Origin: Lysobacteraceae bacterium
Lineage (GTDB): Bacteria > Pseudomonadota > Gammaproteobacteria > Xanthomonadales > Xanthomonadaceae
Length of the DNA stretch: 64,000 bases
Direction: 5' to 3'
Assembly (NCBI GenBank): GCA_023954075.1
Contig: JAMLIV010000004.1
Location: 1-64,000, forward strand
This document shows positions 1-6,737 of this stretch, one piece after another. Position 1 is the first letter of the stretch. Each line of letters opens with the position of its first letter. The position numbers and the translations under genes are program-made. Under the pieces are notes generated by a model. It did not search any database and was not told the DNA's origin. It saw only the letters and a list, made by a program, of their open reading frames with translations.

Positions 1-2290
1 CCACAGCCGGGCCGTCGTAGGGCGAGGTCAAGGTGACGATGGCGGTATCACCGGCGCGGTAGCCGCTCTGGTCGAAGGCGACCTTCACCTTGTCCGGGCG
101 CGCGTCGATGCCCTGGTTGTCGTTGTTCCAGCTCCAGCCGGCGGTGAATGGATAGCGCATGGTGAGTCCGGTGGCTGGATCGGTGACTTCGATCCGGTAC
201 TCGCCCCACTCCACGCGCGCGGCGAAGCGCGCCGGCGTGGTGCCGTCGAAGCTAACCGATGCTTCGGCCTGAGTCTGGTAGCGGCGGGTGAAGTCGGTGT
301 TCCAGCCGCTGCCATCGACCCAGTGCCAGTGGTAGTCACGCAGTTCGCGCACCAGTTTGACCGCGAGGTCCGGCGCGGGCTGGAGGTTTCCTTCGGGGTC
401 GGATTTCACGATCTCGAAGGCTGCATCGCTGTTGGCGTTGGGGCCGTCCTCGGCGTCGAATAGCGGACGCACGCCGACCAGCGCGTCGGCTGGCCACACC
501 GTGCGCACCAGCGAGCGGCGCACCGCGCGACCGCCGGACTCGAACACGCTGCCGCTGACGATCACCTCGAACGGCGCCTGCGGCGTCTCCGCATCGGGCA
601 GCACCGCGATGGATTCGTGCAGCTGGCCGGCGTCGTCCAGAGCGGTGTCGATGGGCTGCTCGCGCTCCTTCGGCAGGGTGATGGTGGGGTCGCCGAAGAA
701 GTAGCCCTTGAGCGCAGGCACCGCGCGCAGGGCCGGGCGATAGAGCACTTCGGCCAGGAATCGGTTGCCGGCGGCGGGCGCGCCGTAGAGGAAGTCGGCA
801 TCCACGTCGAGCGGCAGCGGCGCGCCTGGTGTTAGGCGGGCGACGGCCGATTCGAGCACCAGCTTGAGACGCTCTGGCAGGAACTCCTCGATACGGAACT
901 CGAAGCGGCCGATCGGATCAGCGGCGCCGGGGTCGAGGCGAAACTCCAACGCCCAGCGGCCGGTCGGCACATCGTCTGTCAGAGTGCGCTGGTAGCTGTA
1001 GTACCCCAGGTCGCCGGGCTCCAGCGGCAGGGTGGATGTGGCGCGGCCGTCGGGTTGGCGCAGCGTGGCATACAGCGTCTGCGCCTCGGGCAGCGGACGT
1101 CCGTCGTAGTCGCGCAGCAGGGCCGACACTTGCAGCACCTCACCCGGGCGGAACAGGTCGCGCCCGGACCAGGCGTAGACATCCTGCGCGGTCTGACGGC
1201 GGCCGCCTACGGAGAAGTCGGACAGGTCGATCGCTGGCTGGTTGAACGAGACCAGGGCCACCTCGCTGCCCTGGCGGGCGATCAGCACGAGTTGGTCCTT
1301 CGGCTGCGCCGGCAGCGTGACCTCGCCTTCCGAGTCGGTGACCGCGCTGGCGAGGGTCTCGCCCTTGCGGTTCTGCAGGCGTAGCTCCACGCCGTTACGC
1401 GGTTGGCCGCTGGAAAGGGACGCGGCGTGCACGAACAGTCCGTCCTTTTGCACGCGCGCGTGCAGACCTAGGTCGGTGACGTAGAAGTGGGTTGTTTCGT
1501 AGCTGCCGTCGAAGCTGCCGGCGCGGCGCAGCACCGCGAAATAGACGCCCGGTTCGCGCAGTTCGGCGATGGTCTGCACCGGCAAGAAGCTGACCTGGCG
1601 CACGTTGCGGCCGGCGTCCACCGCAAACCGGTTGGCATAGACCGAGTCGGCCAGTGCGGAGATCCTGTCCAGCTCCCAGTAGCCGCGGCTTTCGCTGTGT
1701 CCGTAGCGTCCGAGGAAGTCCGAGAGCGACTTCTCGCGCACGCGGAAGAACTCCACGTCCACCTCTGGCGCGTTGACCCCGATGATCGGCAGGCCGCGCG
1801 TGCCGCGCGCCGGCAGCACGCTGCCCTGGCTGGCGAATCCCACCGCGGGCGGCAGGTTGCCCGAATACACCTCGCGCTCGGGCAGGGCGCCCAGGCTGCG
1901 GCCATCCGGCGTTGCCAGGCCGGCCTTGAAGGCGACGGTGTAGGTCTTGTCGCCCTGCACGTAGGGAAAGCGCAGCACGCGCGCGTCCTCGTCGTCGAGC
2001 GACCAGCTCCCCGCGACGTCCGCGCCCTCGGCATCGCGCACCAGCAGCAGGTCGTCGAACGGCAGATCGGCCACCAGCGGTTGGGAGAACGCGAGCCGCA
2101 GCGCGGGGCGGCCGTTCCAGCTTTCCCCGCTGGCCTCGGCCAGGATGAAGGCGTCGGTGCTGGCGGGCTCGGTCGCCCGCGGCTGGGCCGGCGGCGGGAC
2201 GTCGGGCGTGCCGCAGCCCTGCAGCAAGACGGGAAGGGTCAGCGAGGCGATGAGGGTTGCCGTGAGGCCGAAGCGGCGGAACATGGACAT
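1..2290 (-). CDS. alpha-2-macroglobulin family lipoprotein (3' end beyond window)
   Basis: The frame is open from an ATG at 2290 to the left edge of the window, giving about 763 residues without a stop. The N-terminus is a lipoprotein signal (hydrophobic run ending LLQGCG). Around residues 270-400 come beta-rich MG-type modules, including a stretch reading YAWSGRDLFRPGE that is typical of the MG2 domain of bacterial alpha-2-macroglobulins. These large periplasmic lipoproteins are thought to trap foreign proteases, often alongside penicillin-binding protein 1C. The thioester and bait regions would lie beyond the left edge, so it cannot be told whether this is a thioester-type (CxEQ) member. 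A second ATG at 2284 is possible; the sequence AAGGG sits about 8 nt before the first one. Confidence 0.85.
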   Translation of the reverse strand, partial: MSMFRRFGLTATLIASLTLPVLLQGCGTPDVPPPAQPRATEPASTDAFILAEASGESWNGRPALRLAFSQPLVADLPFDDLLLVRDAEGADVAGSWSLDDEDARVLRFPYVQGDKTYTVAFKAGLATPDGRSLGALPEREVYSGNLPPAVGFASQGSVLPARGTRGLPIIGVNAPEVDVEFFRVREKSLSDFLGRYGHSESRGYWELDRISALADSVYANRFAVDAGRNVRQVSFLPVQTIAELREPGVYFAVLRRAGSFDGSYETTHFYVTDLGLHARVQKDGLFVHAASLSSGQPRNGVELRLQNRKGETLASAVTDSEGEVTLPAQPKDQLVLIARQGSEVALVSFNQPAIDLSDFSVGGRRQTAQDVYAWSGRDLFRPGEVLQVSALLRDYDGRPLPEAQTLYATLRQPDGRATSTLPLEPGDLGYYSYQRTLTDDVPTGRWALEFRLDPGAADPIGRFEFRIEEFLPERLKLVLESAVARLTPGAPLPLDVDADFLYGAPAAGNRFLAEVLYRPALRAVPALKGYFFGDPTITLPKEREQPIDTALDDAGQLHESIAVLPDAETPQAPFEVIVSGSVFESGGRAVRRSLVRTVWPADALVGVRPLFDAEDGPNANSDAAFEIVKSDPEGNLQPAPDLAVKLVRELRDYHWHWVDGSGWNTDFTRRYQTQAEASVSFDGTTPARFAARVEWGEYRIEVTDPATGLTMRYPFTAGWSWNNDNQGIDARPDKVKVAFDQSGYRAGDTAIVTLTSPYDGPAV

Positions 2291-2463
2291 GCGGGCGCCC
2301 TTGGGAAAGACAATCCGCAGTATAGGCGACCGGCATCACACTTCCGTGGCGAAACGCGGGCAGGTGCGTGGCGCGATGCGGTCGCCCCGGGCCGCCCGCG
2401 CGTCTCGGTTCGGATCCCGTGGCGGACGCGGGTGGGCCGCCCGCGGGAGGCCGGCGTGGCGGA

Positions 2464-2817
2464 CTATTTCGCCGCCGCCGCAAATTCCTCGTAGGCCTGG
2501 ATCGCGTGCGAGGCGTACATCAGCGAGGGACCGCCGCCCATGTAGACCGCGACGCCCAGCATTTCGCGCAGTTCCTCGGGCGTGCCGCCCAGGCGCACCA
2601 GCGCCTTGGCGTGGAAGCCGATGCAGTCGTCGCAGCGCGTCGCCACGGCAATGGCGAGCGCGATCAGCTCCTTGGTCTTTTCGTCGAGGACGCCGGCTGC
2701 GAGCGCGGCGCGCGAGAGTGCGCCGAAGCCCTGCATCACCTCGGGCAGGTGGCTGCGCATCGGGGCGAGGTGGCGGCTGGTGTTGGCGGTGAGATCCTGG
2801 AAGCGGGTGTCGGACAT
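2464..2817 (-). CDS. carboxymuconolactone decarboxylase / AhpD-like protein
   Basis: This 117-residue alpha-helical protein has the CMD/AhpD signature around residues 60-72 (RCDDCIGFH), where the CxxC plus downstream His form the redox-active site of AhpD-like proteins. AhpD relatives reduce peroxiredoxin-type partners or act as thiol-disulfide enzymes; the real substrate here is unknown. GAGGAAC stands five bases before the ATG. It is the last gene of the minus-strand arm of the sulfur locus, 60 nt after the single-domain rhodanese, so a role in thiol redox balance is likely from context. The C-terminus ends in an alanine/lysine tail. Confidence 0.85.
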   Translation of the reverse strand: MSDTRFQDLTANTSRHLAPMRSHLPEVMQGFGALSRAALAAGVLDEKTKELIALAIAVATRCDDCIGFHAKALVRLGGTPEELREMLGVAVYMGGGPSLMYASHAIQAYEEFAAAAK

Positions 2818-2877
2818 GGGAGTTCCTCGGGAAGGTTGGAGCGGGACGCACGGGCCGTGCGCCGCGGACGAAGTGCA

Positions 2878-3255
2878 TCAGCGCCGCATCGCGCCCTGGA
2901 CGAACGGCAGGCCGGCTGCCATCCAGGCATTCATGCCGCCGGTGACGTTGACGTAGCGGTGCCGCGCATCGCGCGACAGGAGGTTCTGGGCGATGCGCGA
3001 GCGCATCCCGCTCTGGCAGATCAGCAGGATCTCGCCGCCGTTCGCCGCAGGCGCGATTCCATCCAGTGCCGCCGTACCGCGCACCTGGATCTGCCCCAAG
3101 GGCAGCGAGCGCGCGGCGTTGGCGCGGGCACGGGAAAATTCCGCCGGCTCGCGCACGTCGATCAGCACCGCGCCGTCGTTCAGCCGCCTGACGGCCTCGT
3201 GCGGCCCGACGCTTTCGCCGCCCAGGCCGAGCAGCGCCTTGATGAACGCGATCAT
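2878..3255 (-). CDS. rhodanese-like sulfurtransferase (with short N-terminal helix)
   Basis: The 125-residue protein carries one rhodanese fold. Seen are the LIDVREPAEF motif near residues 30-40, the active-site loop ICQSGMRS with its catalytic Cys near residue 80, and the closing GGMNAWMAAGLP motif. It should accept sulfane sulfur as a Cys persulfide and pass it to thiols. The first 12 residues form a short hydrophobic segment (IAFIKALLGLGG) that may touch the membrane. The ATG overlaps the stop of the ArsR gene (ATGA), and a strong GAGGAGGT precedes it, so translation is coupled. Its companion rhodanese lies two genes upstream; both belong to the persulfide-responsive arm. Confidence 0.9.
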   Translation of the reverse strand: MIAFIKALLGLGGESVGPHEAVRRLNDGAVLIDVREPAEFSRARANAARSLPLGQIQVRGTAALDGIAPAANGGEILLICQSGMRSRIAQNLLSRDARHRYVNVTGGMNAWMAAGLPFVQGAMRR

Positions 3256-3614
3256 CGGCGACCTCCTCGGGTGGCGGCCTGGTCGGCACCGGGGGCGCAA
3301 TAGATTCCGTGCAGGGTCTGGATGATCCGATAGGCCGGGCCGGCGGACAGCGCGTAGTAGATGCTCTGCGCCTCGCGGCGGGTGTCGACCAGACCTTCCT
3401 CGCGCAGCACGGCCAGGTGCTGGGACAGCGCCGACTGGCTCAGGTCCACCAGCGCATTGAGATCGCCCACCGAACGCTCGCCCTCGGCCAGCAGGCACAG
3501 GATCAACAGACGCTTTTCGTTGGCCAGCGCCTTGAGCAGGTGTGCGGCCGAATCCGCGTGCTCGCGCATGGCGCTCGGATCGATGACCGGCACTTCCGGA
3601 CGCGGGAGCGCCAT
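3252..3614 (-). CDS. bigR: ArsR-family persulfide-sensing repressor (BigR/SqrR type)
   Basis: This is a 120-residue winged-helix regulator of the ArsR family: recognition helix around residues 58-72 (SQSALSQHLAVLREEG) and wing at 78-88. It lacks the metal-binding ELCVCDL motif of true ArsR. It instead has exactly two cysteines, C40 and C106, 66 residues apart, the same spacing as Cys42/Cys108 of Xylella BigR. In that family the pair forms a disulfide or tetrasulfide with sulfide or persulfide and releases DNA. It is preceded by GAGGGAG and starts 1 nt after the upstream rhodanese stop. It probably represses both arms of the locus from the dyad at 4018-4033. The assignment rests on cysteine spacing and on the SQR and rhodanese neighbours. 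Confidence 0.85.
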   Translation of the reverse strand: MALPRPEVPVIDPSAMREHADSAAHLLKALANEKRLLILCLLAEGERSVGDLNALVDLSQSALSQHLAVLREEGLVDTRREAQSIYYALSAGPAYRIIQTLHGIYCAPGADQAATRGGRR

Positions 3615-3615
3615 G

Positions 3616-4002
3616 TCAGGCTCCCTCGACCGGCAGGCCGGCGCCGGTCCAGCCGGTGAAACCGCCGATCAGGCACTCGACCTTGCGAAAGCCCAGGCGC
3701 TGCAGGCTGTCGGTCGCCAGAGCGGCGCGTCCGCCGGAGAGGCAGTAGACCACCAGATGGCGCGAGCGGTCGGCGAGGGTCGGGCTGGTCTCGCAGGCGA
3801 GCGCCGGATGGGCTTCAATAGCAAACTCGAGCACGCCGCGCGGCAGGTTCACCGCGCCGGGCAGGTGCCCGGCGGCGAATTCGCCCGGCTCGCGCACGTC
3901 GATGAGCAGCGGTGCTTCGGTCATGGCGTGCAGCGCCATGGCGTCGATCTGACGGATGCGGGTGCAGGCGTCGGCGACGAGGTCGTTGGCTGTCATGCCC
4001 AT
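3616..4002 (-). CDS. rhodanese-like sulfurtransferase
   Basis: The 128-residue single rhodanese domain shows LLIDVREPGEF (about residues 32-42), the active-site loop VYCLSGGRAAL with catalytic Cys near residue 87, and GGFTGWTGAGLPV at the C-terminus. It would move sulfane sulfur produced by the divergent sulfide:quinone oxidoreductase onto glutathione or protein thiols. The ATG at 4002 is chosen because AAGGA lies about six bases upstream; an upstream ATG at 4029 falls inside the operator and a second one at 3996 is also possible. It is the first gene of the minus-strand transcript, with only about 20-30 nt of leader. Confidence 0.9.
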   Translation of the reverse strand: MGMTANDLVADACTRIRQIDAMALHAMTEAPLLIDVREPGEFAAGHLPGAVNLPRGVLEFAIEAHPALACETSPTLADRSRHLVVYCLSGGRAALATDSLQRLGFRKVECLIGGFTGWTGAGLPVEGA

Positions 4003-4017
4003 TTCAGTTCCTTCTGA

Positions 4018-4033
4018 ATTAGTTGACACTAAT
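4018..4033. promoter_or_regulatory. inverted repeat, predicted BigR-type operator
   Basis: A perfect dyad ATTAGT-TGAC-ACTAAT lies between the divergent rhodanese and SQR genes. It overlaps the -35 element of the plus-strand promoter and the start region of the minus-strand promoter, so a bound repressor would block both. A related half-site (GCTAAT) lies at 4044-4049. Binding by the adjacent ArsR-family protein is inferred. Confidence 0.65.
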
Positions 4034-4051
4034 ATAAGTCAAGGCTAATAT
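4023..4051 (+). promoter_or_regulatory. sigma-70 promoter of the SQR-RND operon
   Basis: TTGACA at 4023-4028 and TATAAT-like TAATAT at 4046-4051 are separated by exactly 17 bp, a near-consensus promoter and rare in this GC-rich sequence. The start codon of SQR follows at 4120. Confidence 0.75.
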
Positions 4052-4059
4052 TCATGCAA
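4031..4059 (-). promoter_or_regulatory. sigma-70 promoter of the rhodanese-bigR operon
   Basis: Read on the minus strand, TTGCAT (4059-4054) and TATATT (4036-4031) are 17 bp apart. The predicted transcript start falls inside the inverted repeat 4018-4033, and the rhodanese ATG is at 4002. It overlaps the plus-strand promoter almost completely. Confidence 0.65.
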
Positions 4060-4119
4060 GCGCCGCTGCGCAGGCAGTCCGGTCCACAGTCCATCCGAGC
4101 AAGTCAGAAGGTAAGAGTC

Positions 4120-5391
4120 ATGGCAAACATCGTGGTTCTGGGAGCGGGAATCGGCGGCATGAGCGCGGCGTTCGAGCTGCGCGCACTGCTGGGCAAGGAA
4201 CACTCGATCCAGGTGGTGGGCGAGGGCGGCCGGTTCGCCTTCACCCCGTCCAATCCCTGGGTGGCCGTGGGCTGGCGCAAGCCGTCGGACATCACCCTGG
4301 ACGCCGAGGCGGCGCTCAAGCGCAAGGACATCGCCTTCGACGGTGTCGGCGCAGCGCGCGTGTATCCGCAGGAAAACCGGGTCGAACTGCGCGACGGCAG
4401 GAGCCTGGCGTATGACTACCTCGTGGTCGCCACCGGCCCGCGCCTGGCCTTCGACGAGGTGCCGGGCCTCGGGCCGGAGGGCGGTTTCACCCAGTCGATC
4501 TGCACCACGCCACACGCGGCAGCGGCCTGGGACGCCTATCAGCGCTTCCTCGAGAATCCGGGTCCGGTCGTGGTGGGCGCGGCGGCGGGTGCCAGCTGTT
4601 TCGGCCCGGCCTACGAGTTCGCCATGATCCTCGACCGCGACCTGCGCAAGCGCAAGCTGCGCCACAAGGTGCCGATGACCTATGTGTCCCCCGAACCCTA
4701 CATCGGCCACATGGGCCTCGGCGGCGTGGGTGATTCCAAGGCCCTGATGGAAAGCGAGCTGCGCCAGCGCGACGTGCGCTGGATCATCAACGCGAAGGTC
4801 GCGGAAGTGCGCGGGAACGAGATCGACGTGGTCGAGATGGATGAGGCCGGCCAGCCGAAGAAGACGCACACGCTGCCGTTCGCCTATTCGATGATCCTGC
4901 CGGCCTTCACCGGGGTGGACGCGATCCGCCAGAGCGAAGGGCTGGGCAATCCGCGCGGCTTCACTCCGATCGACCCGTACCAGCGCCACCCGGGCTTCGG
5001 CAACGTGTATTCGATCGGCGTGTGCGTGGCGATCGCCCCGCCCGAGCCGACCCCGGTGCCGACCGGCGTGCCCAAGACCGGCTTCATGATCGAATCTATG
5101 GTCACCGCCGTGGCCGAGAACATCAAGGCCGAGCTGGAGGGCCAGCCGGTCAGCGTGATCCCGACCTGGAACGCGATCTGCCTGGCCGACATGGGCAATA
5201 CCGGTGCCGCCTTCGTGGCGCTGCCGCAGATGCCGCCGCGCAACGTAACCTGGGCCAAGGTGGGCAAGTGGGTGCACCTGGCCAAGATCGCGTTCGAAAA
5301 GTATTTCCTGATGAAGATCCGCTTGGGCAACACCGAGCCCGTCTATGAAAAGTACGTGCTCAAGCTCCTGGGCATCGTGCGCACCCGCTGA
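4120..5391 (+). CDS. sqr: sulfide:quinone oxidoreductase
   Basis: This 423-residue FAD flavoprotein belongs to the NDH-2/SQR superfamily. The N-terminal dinucleotide fold GAGIGGM is at residues 8-14 and the second glycine-rich motif ATGPRL at 104-109. The three catalytic cysteines of classical SQR are present at C128, C160 and C354, matching the spacing of the Acidithiobacillus and Rhodobacter enzymes (about 128, 160 and 353-356). The amphipathic C-terminus (FEKYFLMKIRLGN) fits membrane association. The enzyme oxidises sulfide to sulfane sulfur or polysulfide and feeds electrons to the quinone pool. The ATG follows AGAAGG by a short spacer. It is the first gene of a seven-gene operon running to 11554. 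Confidence 0.92.
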   Translation: MANIVVLGAGIGGMSAAFELRALLGKEHSIQVVGEGGRFAFTPSNPWVAVGWRKPSDITLDAEAALKRKDIAFDGVGAARVYPQENRVELRDGRSLAYDYLVVATGPRLAFDEVPGLGPEGGFTQSICTTPHAAAAWDAYQRFLENPGPVVVGAAAGASCFGPAYEFAMILDRDLRKRKLRHKVPMTYVSPEPYIGHMGLGGVGDSKALMESELRQRDVRWIINAKVAEVRGNEIDVVEMDEAGQPKKTHTLPFAYSMILPAFTGVDAIRQSEGLGNPRGFTPIDPYQRHPGFGNVYSIGVCVAIAPPEPTPVPTGVPKTGFMIESMVTAVAENIKAELEGQPVSVIPTWNAICLADMGNTGAAFVALPQMPPRNVTWAKVGKWVHLAKIAFEKYFLMKIRLGNTEPVYEKYVLKLLGIVRTR

Positions 5392-5427
5392 GCCTTTTTC
5401 CCGAAACCAACTCCAAGGAAAGCCGAC

Positions 5428-5631
5428 ATGAACCTCGACCGTGCCATTTTCGCCTTTGCCGGCGTGATGATCCTCGCCAGCCTCGCGCTGGGCCATTTCG
5501 TTTCGCCCTGGTGGCTGCTGCTGACCGCTTTCGTCGGTCTGAACCTCCTGCAGTCCGCCTTCACCGGATTTTGTCCTGCGGCCAAGCTGTTCGCGAAGCT
5601 GGGCGTGCCCGGCGGCTGCGCGTTCAAGTAA
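5428..5631 (+). CDS. DUF2892 (YgaP C-terminal type) inner-membrane protein
   Basis: A 67-residue protein with two predicted membrane helices (about residues 5-23 and 27-45) and the family signature GFCPAAKLFAKLGV near the end. The family matches the membrane half of E. coli YgaP, where it is fused to a rhodanese. Here the rhodanese partners are separate proteins encoded on the other arm, which suggests a membrane anchor or thiocyanate/sulfane-sulfur exporter split from its enzyme. It begins 36 nt after SQR, preceded by AAGGAAAG. Confidence 0.88.
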   Translation: MNLDRAIFAFAGVMILASLALGHFVSPWWLLLTAFVGLNLLQSAFTGFCPAAKLFAKLGVPGGCAFK

Positions 5632-5641
5632 GGGGCCCGAC

Positions 5642-6736
5642 GTGCGAGAGCGATCCATGGTCACATCGACGCGTGCGCTGGCCCGGATCGGCGGTTTGGC
5701 GCTGCTGGCAGCGGCGCTCGCCGCCTGTGGCGGGGCCGCCGATGATGCCCGCGCGCCCGGTAGGATCGAGGGTCTGGAAACCTGGGTCGTTGCCGATCCC
5801 GTCAGCGACGAGGGCCGCGCCTGGGATGGCGTGGTCGAGGCGGTGCAGCAGGCTACGCTGACCGCGCAGACTGCCGGTCGCGTGGCCGAGGTCGCGCACG
5901 ACGTCGATGATCACGTCACCGCCGGCACCGTACTGGTGCGCCTGAGCGCGGTCGAACAGCAGGCCGAGGTCGACACCGCCCGCGCCCAGCTGCACGCCAG
6001 CGAGGCGGCGGCACGCGAAGCCGAAGCCGACTACCAGCGCTATGTCGAACTGTCGCAGCGCCAGTACGTGTCGCGTTCGCAGCTGGAACGGATGCACGCC
6101 GCACGCGACGCCGCGGTGGCCGCCCGTGACGCCGCCCGCGCGCGCCTGGCCAGCGCCAGCCAGACCGTCGACTACACCGTGGTGCGTGCGCCCTACGACG
6201 GCATCGTCGCCAGCCGCGACGTCGAGCCGGGAGAATCGGTGGCGATGGGGCAGCGCCTGGTGTCGGTGTTCGCGCCCACAGCGCTGCGGATCGAGGTTGA
6301 ACTGCCGCAAAGCGTGGCCGAAAAGGTGCGCGCGGACCCGCGCGCGCGCGTGCGACTGCACGACCTGCGCGCCATCGAAGCTGACGAAGTCATCGCCTTT
6401 CCCGCCGCCGACGCGGCCACGCACACCGTTCGCGTGCGCGTGCTGCTGCCGGCGCTGGATCCGGCACCGATACCGGGGAGCACGGCCAAGGTGCGGTTTC
6501 CGGCGGTGGCGGGCCACTCCCAGCCGCGGATCCCCGCGAGCGCGATCGTGCGTCGCGGCGAAGTCACCGCGGCCTATGTGCTCACCGATGGCCGGCTGTC
6601 GCTGCGCCAGCTGCGGCTGGGCGAGGCCACGCCGAGCGGCGTGGATGTGCTCGCCGGCCTCCAGCCCGGCGAAACCATCGCGCTCGATCCGGTGGCCGCG
6701 CGCCAGGCCTTGGTCGCCGCCCGCGGAGGCGACTGA
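5642..6736 (+). CDS. RND efflux periplasmic adaptor lipoprotein (MFP)
   Basis: The protein has 364 residues from GTG 5642 (RBS AAGGGG) or 359 from ATG 5657. A lipobox (LAAALAACGG) near residue 30 anchors it to the membrane. Then follow the barrel-sandwich half (around residues 60-95), an alpha-helical hairpin rich in Ala/Glu/Arg (about 100-165), the second lipoyl half (around 170-205) and beta-barrel and membrane-proximal domains, the usual HlyD/AcrA order. It should bridge the adjacent inner-membrane pump to an outer-membrane channel, which is not encoded here. The next gene starts 1 nt after its stop. Confidence 0.88.
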   Translation: MRERSMVTSTRALARIGGLALLAAALAACGGAADDARAPGRIEGLETWVVADPVSDEGRAWDGVVEAVQQATLTAQTAGRVAEVAHDVDDHVTAGTVLVRLSAVEQQAEVDTARAQLHASEAAAREAEADYQRYVELSQRQYVSRSQLERMHAARDAAVAARDAARARLASASQTVDYTVVRAPYDGIVASRDVEPGESVAMGQRLVSVFAPTALRIEVELPQSVAEKVRADPRARVRLHDLRAIEADEVIAFPAADAATHTVRVRVLLPALDPAPIPGSTAKVRFPAVAGHSQPRIPASAIVRRGEVTAAYVLTDGRLSLRQLRLGEATPSGVDVLAGLQPGETIALDPVAARQALVAARGGD

Positions 6737-6737
6737 A

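Noticed and set aside
1487-2494. Long open frame on the plus strand opposite the alpha-2-macroglobulin gene
   Set aside because: It has no family-like motifs, no ribosome site and mirrors GC-rich codon usage of the true gene on the other strand.
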